From positions 496,001-560,000 of the forward strand of contig WTXG01000009.1 in assembly GCA_022496185.1 (NCBI GenBank): a stretch of 64,000 nt of DNA. Reading direction: 5' to 3'. A program made the translations under genes and the position numbers. The notes below the pieces were generated by a model. It searched no databases. It saw only the letters and a list, made by a program, of their open reading frames with translations, and was not told the DNA's origin. How positions within the stretch are numbered: the first letter of the stretch is position 1; each line of letters starts with the position of its first letter. Below are positions 49,689 through 59,971 of this stretch, one piece after another. The stretch is from Multifurca ochricompacta (taxonomy: Eukaryota; Basidiomycota; Agaricomycetes; Russulales; Russulaceae).

Positions 49689-51749
49689 ATGCCTAGTTTC
49701 GACCCCGTAAGAGATGCCGTCCTCAACTCCCCTGTTACACGTTCTCCGACCCTACCTCGTCATCAACAACCCCCCTCGACCTCCGCAGCGACATCTTCAC
49801 ATAATGCCACCGCACCCACCGTCCAAGCTCCTCGTCGTGCTACCGTCGCCGCACTACTCAATGACACCTCTTCATCTTCTCCTTCCTTTCACTCACCACC
49901 CCCACCTGTGAGGGCCTCATCGCTGGCACACATTCTCCACCCAAATCCGCCTGACGATCCTCCCCGCTTCCCCTCTCCCGAGGAGAAACTTTCCCGTGTG
50001 TCGTCCCTCGCTCGTATTCCCATTGTAACCTCCTCCCCAGACACATTCAAGGCTTCTTCCCTATCTCTCGGGTTTCTCCATCCTATCGCTGGTCCAGCTT
50101 CTCCGCCACAGCCGGACTCTCTCTTCACCCCTACTACCGAGCGCGCCACTGGCCTCTTTACCCCTATCGTTGAACAGCGGGGACCTATCTTCCCCTTCCC
50201 CATTATCACCCCTACCTCACCTACCAGTGTCCCTTCTACCCTATCTCGCCCTTCCACCTCACCATCTTCCCCACATCGCCCTCCTTCGTCACCTGCCATG
50301 CCCCGGCAGCCAGCACCCCGTGTACGCTCGCCAACACCTCCACGTCCACCCTCCCCACCACCTAAAGCGAAGCCCTTACCATATAATCCTCGCCGGAGAA
50401 CACCGGCTGTTTCCGTTCTAGAACCTCTTACACCAGACGAATTACATTTTTATCGTACCCAACTTGGGATAGGCACGCGGCGCCTTGCCAAACGCAAGCG
50501 CAGCCCGTCATATGAGCCGCCAGATAATCGTCAACCTCCCAGCAAACGATCCCGCGATACTGGGCTCGTAATGGATCATTGTACGTCGCCCCTCCCCCCC
50601 CCTTCATTTTGAACTCCTGATGCAAATCCCCGAATTGGGTAGATAATGCGCGGCCAGAGGTAGGCATTGAACAAAGGCGCGTCTCACGGATCATTGGCCT
50701 ACGCAACTTCAACAACTGGATTAAATCTGTCTTGATCACACGTTTCGCACACCCAACGCTTGCCTCGAGTACCGTTGTGGACAGTGGTGGCGGACGTGGC
50801 GGCCGAGGTCTACGCGGCAAAGTGCTGGACTTGGGTTGTGGCAAGGGAGGCGATTTGATCAAGTGGAGCAAAGCTCGAATAAAGGAATACGTTGCCCTTG
50901 GTATTGCTTCTTCCCACTCCCTGGCCTGCGTGCCCATCTGCTTACCGGAGTTGTTATTTCTAGACATCGCTGCAATATCGGTTGATCAAGCAAGGGGGCG
51001 CTGGGATTCACTTCCCCGCGCGACGCGCTTCGATGCCACATTCGCAGCACTTGACTGCTACTCTGAACCTCTTACACGTGGTGTACCACCCGCGAAACTA
51101 GTGACACCGTTCGATGTCGTCTCGATGCAGTTCTGTATGCACTACGCATTTGAGAGCGTCAGCAAAGTGCGCTGTATGTTGCAAAACGTCACGCGTTGGC
51201 TGCGACCCGGTGGTGTATTCCTCGGAACTATTCCCAACGCTGAGCAGTTGCTCATGCGACTAGATCAAATCCCTGCCGAGGCGTCTGAATTATCCTTCGG
51301 GAATGTGGTATACTCCATCAAGTTTGAATCACGTGAGCCACGACCTCTCTACGGTCACAGGTATTCGTTCTTCCTGCAAGATGCAGTCGAGGATGTGCCG
51401 GAGTACATCGTTCGCTGGGAGCCTTTTGTCCAGTGCGTCCACGGCTTCTCCCTATCATCATTTGGAAGATCCTGAGTCAGACTGCCTACGCATTTTAGAC
51501 TAGCAGCCGAATATGGTCTGCATCCTGTCTACAGGAAAGAGTTTCATGACGTATTTGAGGAGTTTCAGGAACACAACGAATTCAAACCGTTGCTGCAAAA
51601 AATGAACGTTGTGGACGCAAACGGCGAGACAGAGATGGACGAAGATCAGTGGGAAGCCGCTAGTACATCTTTTTATTCCCATGTCGTGTATTATCAGACT
51701 AACTGGCATGGCAGATATATACGTCGCGTTTGCAATGGAAAAACGCTGA
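49689..51749 (+). CDS. abd1: mRNA cap guanine-N7 methyltransferase (Abd1/RNMT)
   Basis: Transfers methyl from S-adenosylmethionine to the cap guanosine in the nucleus. The catalytic part begins with HYNARPEVGIEQRRVSRIIG and LRNFNNWIKSVLI; the SAM-binding motif is VLDLGCGKGGDLIKW, then ARIKEYVALDIAAISVDQAR, FDVVSMQFCMHYAFES and TRWLRPGGVFLGTIPNAEQL. It ends IYVAFAMEKR. The N-terminal third (about 310 residues) is Pro/Ser-rich and disordered, longer than in yeast Abd1. ATG at 49689 is the first in-frame Met after an upstream stop. Introns near 50582, 50912, 51434 and 51670 are GT-AG; no frame break. Confidence 0.93.
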
Positions 51750-52830
51750 TATCAGGCTGGGCCTGGCTCTCACATAAGTATGCTATTATAAACAAACAGC
51801 AGATTGAGATGGGTACATGCGACCCTACTGCACTGGATGACGGACTTACGCCGTCTGCTTCTATTTATTTGGTTTGAGAATGCTTGTCTCTGTGTACTTT
51901 ACCGCTGCAAAGGATCCTACTTTTTTTTTTTTTTTTGACGCGCTTGTGGGTTGGCTTTAATGGTTCTGTCACATGCTGCTTCGCCGTTCTCTCTTGGATT
52001 GGATACGGATATATAAGAAGGGGGGATTGCAGGGGTGGAAGGGGGGGAAGGGGGGGGGGGGGGTTCTTAAGTCACTCACATTTGTGTGATTAACGAACGC
52101 TATTTAGAGATAGAGAGATATGTAGATGATGCAAAAGTGCCCTCACTCCCCCGTCACTCCTCATTTTCCATCCCCTCTTCTCTCTAACACGCGATGAACA
52201 CAGCTGGACTTCGGATTGTTGTCACCCTGTTATGAAAGAGGACATCGTTCGCCCACAGGCAGGCAGCATGTCCTTTCAGTCCGTAATGGACAAGAAAATT
52301 TGTACCCCCTTTTGACTCCTGCGCCCTCTTCCCGCCTACGCCTTCCCCCTTCTTGATAGAGAGGGATGGACTGTAAACTTGTTTCGGTTCGTGTCTCGGT
52401 AGTATAGTATGGTCTTTCTTTTAAAGACCCAGGGTATAGGGCATACGGACGACGGAACGTGGCCTACGTACACAGCGAATATTAGACACGGTGAATCTGA
52501 CCCGAATAACCACTATTTATGTTGACTACTCTTCACAATCTGACTATTTGCTTAACTCGTTCGTTCTATAGACAAGCGGTAGAATTCGTTCAGGTGCTTT
52601 CGAGATAGGTAACAGTACACAAGACAAGACATCGCGCGCATGTAAATACATAAATAGAGTCGACAAAAAAAAAGGCTCGCATACGACATAGCGGTCAGGC
52701 CAAGCCTTGCAGCGTTCAAAGAAATTCTGGCTTAAAAGCACATGGCAACGGCGGTGAGAAAAAAACTAGATGTCCCGTGGCCACGGCAGATAATAAGGAC
52801 AAGGTCTCCCAGTGCAGCTACGCAACACGC
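51750..52830. other. gene-free stretch with long T and G runs
   Basis: 1.08 kb between the convergent ends of abd1 (+) and histone H1 copy 2 (-). It holds a T16 run at 51921-51936 and a G-rich segment ending in G14 at 52050-52063. No exon seen. Confidence 0.6.
52050..52063 (+). repeat. G14 homopolymer in a G-rich segment
   Basis: Read directly; preceded by G7 and G4 blocks from 52031. Length of such runs is unreliable in most sequencing. Confidence 0.7.
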
Positions 52831-54139
52831 TTAGGCGCTCTTTCCTGCCTGGATGATCGACAGTGAGCGCAACAGGTGGAAAACCAAGCTGGTAGAATGC
52901 GAACCTTTGCGGGACGGGTAGACTTGGAGCTCGCTTTCTTAGTTGATGCAGCCTTCGTATTGGATGCCTTGCTCGCTGAAGTTGCCCCCGTGATGAACTG
53001 CATTTTCTCACAATTAACTGTCGGCCGACATAAGCATTAATCTCAGCTCACTTTCTTACCGGCCCCTCTATTGGAGCTGGACTTAGCCTTCTTCTCAGAA
53101 GGTAATTTCTTGCCAGCATATGTTTTCTTGGGAGCACCCTCCGCCTTCTTCGCAGTAACCGACTTGCCCGCAGTCTTCGGAGGCTTGGCGGTAGCAACAG
53201 GTTTCTTAACCGCCTTGCTAGGTACGGCCTTCGAAGATGGCGCTTTACGACTAGCGGGTGACTTGGTGGTTGTGGTCGACTTTCCCGCCGCAATCTTCGA
53301 CTTTGATGAGGGCTTAGCTGCTGCTGGTTTGGGAGCGGTCTTTGTAGTTGTGGCAGTCTTAGGTGTTTTCGAAGCGGGTTTGTTCTAAAGCGCTGACGTT
53401 AACGGAGCATCTTGGCATGGCCTCGATTATACTGACCTCTTTTGCGTCATCGGGAGCCTTGGGAGTTTTCGGAGCGAGCTTAACGCGTCCAGACGGCCCT
53501 AAAAACACTGAGCCATAGACAACAAAAAATCACCAGAATTTTGCAACCTTTGGGAAGTGAGAAGATGCCTTTCTCGGCACCAACAGCAATTGCCCTACTA
53601 AGCTGGGTAATTTGCGCATTTCCTATCTCCAGCTTATATTTTTCTTCAACAAATCTAAGGGATATCTGAGTCCTGCCAGACAGAACAATAGCGCAGAATA
53701 TGAGCTAACTTCTTGATCTGGGGTCGAGAGACGCCATGGCGTGCGTCCTCACGGTGAGTGGAAATACACTCCTATAATGATCGACATGATGATGATCAGC
53801 CTTCACGCAGATAAATTTCGCAGTCAAAAGGAGGTGACAACGCAATTGCAGGCGCGGGTGCAAGTACAGTGTGTGGGAGCGAGGGCACAGGCGAGAGAGA
53901 GCGCCGCGCGGCAATGACCGGAAGTAACGTCTACCCCTTTTTAGGACGATGATGTTAAGGACGATGAGGCAGAGCTCGGTGAGAAACCAGGAGCCTCCAG
54001 TAACAAGCAAGTGTGATGTAGAGGATGTCATGGAAATTGTAAGCACCTTAATCATATCAGTCCAACTGGGATGACTTGGAGTATACTTGGCGGCTGCCTT
54101 CTTTGAGGTTTTAGGAGAGGATTTCTTCGGAGGAGCCAT
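52831..54139 (-). CDS. linker histone H1 (copy 2)
   Basis: Starts MAPPKKSSPKTSKKAAAKYT and HPSWTDMIK, followed after an intron of about 280 bp by ECISTHREDARHGVSRPQIK, then FVEEKYKLEIGNAQITQLSR, AVGAEKGIFSLPK and GPSGRVKLAPKTPKAPDDAK. The globular domain is split at the same places as in copy 1 at 28 kb, so the two are paralogues. The C-tail is Lys/Ala/Ser/Pro-rich and ends STRPAKAGKSA, stop at 52831-52833. All splices close in frame, with no missing base. The first intron is much longer than the roughly 50 bp typical here. Confidence 0.92.
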
Positions 54140-54791
54140 CGCTATTAAGCGCACAAAGAAAGGTGAAGTTGATGCTGTTATGAAGCGCAGATGCTACCTG
54201 GAACGTCTGGAGCTGAATAAGCGAAGCGGACGAGGGCTGCGATGAAGGTGGTGGTTCAGAGTAAAGAGACGTTAAAACTCCGGCACGTTTGTGTGCAGTC
54301 AACAAACTCTACTCTTAGATCACGTGAGACTTGGAGCCCCTTTGCACAACGGCTCGTTAAAGCAGGTTTACTTGTTGTGATGAGCAATATAATGTGTAGT
54401 CTGTGGCTAAGAGAACAGAGGGTCATAAAGTGAGGATGTTGGACGAGTTGAATGGCAGTCGGCGAAGATTTGATGCAATGAACTTTAGTTGGTTCGATTG
54501 TGATCAAGAAAAGTATGATTACGGGTAAATCAAGAAGTGTTTAACAAGGGTTGATATAATAATCTTCTAGTTTTTCATCAAAGTGGTGTGTGATAATGAT
54601 AAATTCGCTAACAAACAAGTGAGTTGGACGTTCGAGTTCGAGTGACGGTGACGAGGAGCCGACACTTCCAAAAATGGGACGGCTGCTTTAGATCTCAGAT
54701 CTATCCAATCTCGTTCAGGCACGGAATCAAATTAGTATGATTATATAATCAATATTTATTTGGTGTACAACCAAACAAACTAAACCAAATA
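54140..54791. other. shared upstream region of histone H1 copy 2 and mzm1
   Basis: 652 bp between divergent starts. AT-rich toward mzm1. No exon or clear promoter motif that I can support. Confidence 0.5.
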
Positions 54792-54815
54792 ATGTCCATG
54801 TCCATGTCCATGTCC
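54792..54815 (+). repeat. (ATGTCC)4 at the mzm1 start codon
   Basis: Four perfect hexamers, each an in-frame ATG-TCC (Met-Ser), followed by ATC-TCA. Read directly. Confidence 0.9.
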
Positions 54816-55384
54816 ATCTCATCTCCATTGCGCGCAGCTGCTCGCTCAGTTTATCGTGACCTCTGGCGGGCATCTACAGCAACGTTTACCGGTATTTATT
54901 ATTTCTGATCGCTTTTATTCGGTAGACCCTCATTAGCTCATCTTGACCGGGCAGGTGACCTACCCGTACTCTTAGGTATATCCTACATTTTTGTACCATT
55001 TCTTTTTTTTATCTTATCCGTTCATACAGCTTTCCGCCAAAAGATTAAGAAAGATGCATTAGAACAACGCTCTGTCACGGAAGAGGACGTCTTTCAGAAT
55101 AACTTGAAACTCGGACGGGAAATCGCAAACTTCTTGAGGAAAAATGTTGTTCAGGCCGAACGTTTGCAGGTGCAACCTGGGGAGGAAAATACAGAGACAT
55201 ACAGTACGTGCACAAACACATTTTGTTTTTAAACCACTTGCGAGTCTCCTCACGTAATGCAGAAATCCGCATCACAAAGTACACAGAACTCGGGGACAAC
55301 GCCACCATTAAAAACCCGGAAAATATGGTGGAGATGCCCCGAAGGCAGTACAAGAGGGAGAAGAAAGTAGTCTCAAAGGAGTGA
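54792..55384 (+). CDS. mzm1: mitochondrial zinc maintenance protein 1 (MZM1/LYRM7), LYR-type
   Basis: Matrix LYR-family chaperone for insertion of the Rieske iron-sulphur protein into complex III. LRAAARSVYRDLWRASTATF carries the arginine-rich LYR-like helix, then GDLPVLLAFRQKIKK, FQNNLKLGREIANFLRKNVV and KIRITKYTELGDNATIKNP, matching Mzm1 order. About 145 residues. The start lies in four ATGTCC repeats, so four in-frame ATGs are possible (54792, 54798, 54804, 54810). Three GT-AG introns, no break. The stop is only 32 bp before the ATG of the next gene on the same strand. Confidence 0.85.
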
Positions 55385-55416
55385 GCTTATCGTGCGCGCT
55401 AAGGTGGTCTTAGTTG

Positions 55417-55998
55417 ATGAGCTATAATGCAGATGACTTACGTAGCCCTGTTCCTCATACTGGTGGTATCTCGTCCCCGGCAGCTCCGAAATTTTATTCC
55501 CAAATGAAAAGAGCACACAGCGAGCGAATGGTACCGGTTGTTAATGAGAATGATTTAGAAGAATCATTCGTTCGAGGCGTGTGCTACTCAACAGTCCAAG
55601 TCGAGTTTCTGACATACCATATAGGCAGTGGCCCTGGCGGACAGTCCATAAACAAGACACAGAATAATGTTCAGCTTCTGCATAAACCTACAGGAATTCG
55701 TGTGTCCTGCCAAGAGACGCGCTCTCTAGAGCAGAACAGGAGACTCGCCCGGCGCATTTTGCTAGACAAGGTCATGAGCTCCTCCTTTCTCTTCATCTTC
55801 TCTCTGGAGTGGTTTTGACTGGTCATATAGCTTGATAAGATTAGCAATCCTGGTCTATCTAAAAGTGAAATGCAAAAGGCTAAACAACTGGAAAGAGAGC
55901 GTCGACGTCGGAAAAAGGCAAAGAAGAAAGCAAGCCTTCGGGCGGAGGAGTCATCCTTGGGGGTCTCGGGCAACGCGGGACGAGCATTCCATATTTAG
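55417..55998 (+). CDS. mitochondrial class I release-factor-like protein (MTRFR/C12orf65, Rso55)
   Basis: Single RF-1 catalytic domain with the GGQ tripeptide that triggers peptidyl-tRNA hydrolysis: [60 protein letters not shown], and a basic tail [18 protein letters not shown]. Codon-recognition domains of true RF1/RF2 are absent. Family knowledge: rescue of stalled mitoribosomes. The join VRG|SGPGGQ uses a GC donor (exon ends at 55576, intron 55577-55624). The second intron is GT-AG. The N-terminal about 45 residues are poorly conserved and the start at 55417 is tentative. Confidence 0.85.
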
Positions 55999-56101
55999 AT
56001 ATAATAATAATGTGTCCTAGTCCATTCGATAAATAAACTCATTCTGTTCTGCACTCTATCTCTCTTCATAAGTGTTGGGTGCACCGAATTGTTGATATCC
56101 C

Positions 56102-58066
56102 ATGTCAAATATTAATATATCGACTGTATTGAAACGGTAAGGCCTACACAAACAGCTTTACTGATCTCTGATCTCTACCTAAAGCCTGGAGGCCGTGACA
56201 TCTCGATTAGAGGACCTCTACGAGCACTCAGGAAAAGGCACTCTCCAGTCTTCGAATGCTAGTGCATCTGCATCAACAAGTGCTACAGCCCCTGCTACTT
56301 CCGTTACTCCCTTGCCACCGCCGGATCACGTACAAGCGCAGGTCATAGAAGATCCTCCGAGCGTAGTAGCATACTATGAACAAATCCTGAAGGGGAAGGT
56401 CCAACCGTTTGTCAAGTTGACGGAGACACTTGCTATCCCAAGTGTTGTAGAGCAGGTAAGCAGACACAACTAAGCGTGTATACCACCTAATTTCGCATGT
56501 CGTATCACTTCGTAGGCCAACCTTGTAGAGCGGCTCTACACTAACCTCGGAGGCATCATTCGTTTGTCAGCCGTATGCAAAAAGCCAGAGCAAGCTTCAT
56601 TTGCGGAGCTGCTTCGTGATTTGCAAAAGGATATCGAGGCAATCTCAACGATCAAAGATTCTAACCGGAAGGAGCGCGATTGGCTCAATCACTTGACTTT
56701 CGTTGCAGAAGGATCTCCTGTTGTAGCTTGGATCGCCGTGGTGATGTTGCTCTCTGGACCCTTAATGTGGTTGTCGATGATTCATAGTGAAGCTACAGGA
56801 AAACAAGCCTGGTCCATATGTGACAGATATCAAGGAAGCCACACAATTTTATGGGAATCGTATCATCAAAGATTTCAAGGAGAAGTGCGTGTATATGAAT
56901 TCTCTGTAATTCTAAACCCACCCTTCCTGGTAGAAATAAGGCGCATGTTGAATGGGTCAAGGCGTTCACAAGCATCTTTGATGATATGAAGAAGTACGTG
57001 ATGGAATATCACACTACAGGACTTGTCTGGAACACAAAGGTTTGCAAGATTGGTGCAATTCCTATCCACGCACTGATGAGCTGCGCTCCAGGGAATATCT
57101 ATCTCTGAGTATAAGGCTTCAACACCGCCTGCTGCGACGGGTGGCGCTGCACCACCTCCCCCCCGCCTCCACCGCCTCCACCAACTCTTCTCCCTGCTCC
57201 TGCCCCCGGCGGTGGTGTTGCAGCAGTGTTTGCGGAGTTGAATCGCGGAGCAGAGGTGACGAAAAATCTGCGCAAAGTTGATAAGAGCGAGATGACACAC
57301 AAGAACCCCACTCTGAGAGCATCTTCTACTGTTCCGAGTACTGTTGGACAATCCTCTGGTGCGCGCCATGAATTTATTGTCAGGTGTGGAGGTTGATGCG
57401 CTTGGTTCCGTTGTCAGCGCCGAAGAAACCAGCGAGGCCGGCGAAGCCTCAGGCACTTATGGGCAAAAAACCGGCCAAATTTGCACTAGAAGGCAACAAG
57501 TGGGCCATTGTATGTCCTTCGATATACCCTGGCCTTTTGTTATCCAATCAACCTCATTGCAGGAGTATCAAGAGAACGAGGCGGCCCTGATTGTGGAGAA
57601 CGCGGAACTCAGCCACGTTGTCAACCTCTTCGGCTGCAAGAACTCGACGGTTGTAATCAAAGGAAAGGTCAACGCCGTCACGATAGGTGCCTATCCTTGA
57701 TCTGACTTGAACAAAAATCAAAATACTAACACACAATGTGCCACAGTCAATTGCACGAAGACGTCTGTGCTCGTGGAATCTGTGATTTCATCAGTTTCTA
57801 TGACTAATTCTCCCTCATTTACACTTCAAATTACCGGCTCCGCGCCCACAATTCAGCTGGACTCGACTGATTCCGGGCAGATCTTCCTCAGTAAAGACTG
57901 CTTGGGTGTGGAAATTACGACAGCAAAATGCAGCAGTATAAACATTAGCTTGCCGGTGGAAGGCGAAGAGGATGGGATTTTTGAAGAAAAGCCTGTGCCT
58001 GAGATGTTGCTTACTAAGATAAAGGACGGTAAACTCATTACCACTGTCGTTGAGCACGTTGGGTAG
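56102..58066 (+). CDS. srv2: adenylyl cyclase-associated protein CAP/Srv2
   Basis: Recycles actin monomers and binds adenylyl cyclase. N-terminal RLExxxRLE-like cyclase-binding coil (VLKRLEAVTSRLEDLY), helical-folded domain (VERLYTNLGGIIRLSAVCKK, FAELLRDLQKDIEAISTIKD, YGNRIIKDFKEK, MEYHTTGLVWNTK), polyproline region, WH2-like basic stretch and the C-terminal beta-helix CARP domain (ALEGNKWAIEYQENEAALIV, VVNLFGCKNSTVVIKGKVNA, KCSSINISLP, PVPEMLLTKIKDGKLITTVV). Two breaks: a C7 run at 57158-57164 where C8 keeps the polyproline frame, and probably one G at the donor near 56742. Stop TAG at 58064-58066 lies inside a tandem repeat. About 500 residues. Confidence 0.92.
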
Positions 58067-58097
58067 ACGTAGACGACGTAGACGACGTAGACAACGT
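58064..58097. repeat. GTAGAC/GACGAC tandem repeat at the srv2 stop codon
   Basis: About four imperfect copies of GTAGACGAC beginning at the stop codon itself. Read directly. Confidence 0.8.
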
Positions 58098-58203
58098 GAG
58101 ACTTGGACGAGATGAAAAGTGGAACCGGCTTTTACCCGCATTCATGAGGCACGTGAGAGATTTTAGACGAAGACGCTACCTACTCATTCATCTCATATTG
58201 TTT

Positions 58204-58228
58204 CTCTCACTCTCACTCTCACTCTCAC
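58204..58228. repeat. (CTCACT)n microsatellite
   Basis: Four CTCACT units about 45 bp upstream of the rpf2 start, probably in its promoter or 5' UTR. Confidence 0.8.
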
Positions 58229-58270
58229 CCGACTCTTGAGTTGTGCATGTGCAAAAAAAGGGGCTAAACA

Positions 58271-59447
58271 ATGCTCCGCGTAGTGTGTGTCACCTTCTTT
58301 ATTTCCTAATTTTCGAGAAACCGATGTCCGACCCACAATCAGAAAACCCAAGAATGCGCGCTCTAAGCGGGCATTGGAAGCCCGTGAACCGAAGGAAGTT
58401 GAGGACCCACGGACAGTTGTCTTTGTACGCGGTACCCACACTGGAGAAGTCGTCAACGGCGTTATGAAGGAATTGGTCCGTCATCCACTTCGATGTTTAA
58501 AGCTGTTTGAAATAACACTTGTCGCCCCCGGGGAATTGAAGATGGCACTAAAGCGACCTCACGCAATTTCCTTCTCTAAAAAGAATATCGTTCGCCCGTT
58601 TGAAGACGCAACATCATTTGAATTCTGGGCGCATAAAAATGATGCCTCCATGTTTCTGCTTGGGCAAAGCACAAAAAAACGACCTAATGACCTGATTATC
58701 GCTCGCATGTTCGATGGGAAGCTTTTGGACATGTGCGAGGTGGGCGTGGACCAATTCGTAAGCATGAATGAGTTCGAGGTGCGATTTCTTAATAGTGTTC
58801 TTCATCATCCCAAGTTAATCACTGGGCATGCGCAGAGTTCCAGGCCACGACCAGGGTACAAGCCCATGCTACACTTCGCTTCAGAGCTCTTTGACACCCA
58901 CCCACGGTTCATTCAGCTCAAATCGCTACTAATGGACTTTTTCAATGGCGAGGCCATTGAGACCATCTACCTTGCAGGACTCGAGCACGTCATCAGTATC
59001 ACCGTCGCTCCACTACCTGAAAACCTTGCGTCGGTCTCCGATGCTCCTGTTGATGGGCACCTACCTATAGTGCATGTCCGAGGCTACTCTGTCAAGTTGC
59101 TTGCCTCAGGCCAGCGTGTACCACGAGTTGAACTTGTTCCTATGGGTCCTTCCCTGGATCTGAGCTTGCGACGTCATCAACCAGCAGACCCAGAACTCTG
59201 GAAGGCTGCGATGCGCCGACCAAAGCTTAAAAAGCAAGACGTGGAGAAGGGGCTTGGCAAGAAGCGCAAGAATCTCGAAGTGGACGAGATGGGCGACTTA
59301 CGCGGTCGTGTGCATATTGCGAAACAGGATCTGGGAAAGCTGCAAACACGAAAGATGAAAGGGCTTAGAAGAGAGCCAGGAGAGGAAGAGAGCGAGAGCG
59401 ATGAAGGTGTTAGCGCAAGACCGACGAAACGAAAAAAGGCTGTGTGA
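58271..59447 (+). CDS. rpf2: ribosome production factor 2 (Rpf2), Brix domain
   Basis: Nucleolar large-subunit assembly factor that with Rrs1 recruits 5S RNP. KPKNARSKRALEAREPKEVE, TVVFVRGTHTGEVVN (Brix sigma-70-like motif), MALKRPHAISFSKKN, RPFEDATSFEFWAHKNDASM, LLGQSTKKRPNDLIIARMFD and a Lys-rich tail ending PTKRKKAV. Two likely introns are stopless and a multiple of three (58476-58541, 66 nt; 58779-58835, 57 nt), so the frame stays open even if they are retained. The first exon is probably only MLR (58271); its join to KPKNAR is out of phase by one base, so the exact start is tentative. Confidence 0.88.
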
Positions 59448-59971
59448 GTTTTTTTGGCTCTTTACCAGTTTTGTGAAACATTCCCCGCCGGGATGAATGG
59501 CACGTTGCGAGCTTGACGTGGTGGCGGTGATAAAGTACCGGACAGGACATGTACTAATTGTACAAGTAGTAGTATAATCTCATCACGTCCACGTCCTTCC
59601 CATCTATGAGTTGAATATGATATGATATGAAACACACCTTCATCTAATTATCCTTCTTCTCCTTGGTTTCTACGATGCCGAAGCGAAACCGAACTGTTGC
59701 TACCTCTCCACCATCAATTCTACTTTTCCTTCGCAATCAGTTATGTAAGCGGTGCACCCAACTTGTCTTCGCTATCGACCACCAACGAAGACGACTTTTC
59801 CTCGTTCTACGTTGGGCAAGGTAGCGCTCTCAAGTTCAGTTCAAACCTCATGATTTTACCCTCACAACCCTTCATTTTCTGACTCTCACCCATCTTACTT
59901 CTCACGCCGTTCCGGTTCATTTTCGCTTCGCCACCCACATTCTTTTACCATTGTCGTTTTAATTCGACACC
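59448..59971. other. stretch without a supported gene
   Basis: 524 bp upstream of the Ser/Thr-rich membrane protein. An open frame at about 59720-59880 ([20 protein letters not shown]) might be an upstream exon or chance; no family match. Confidence 0.4.
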
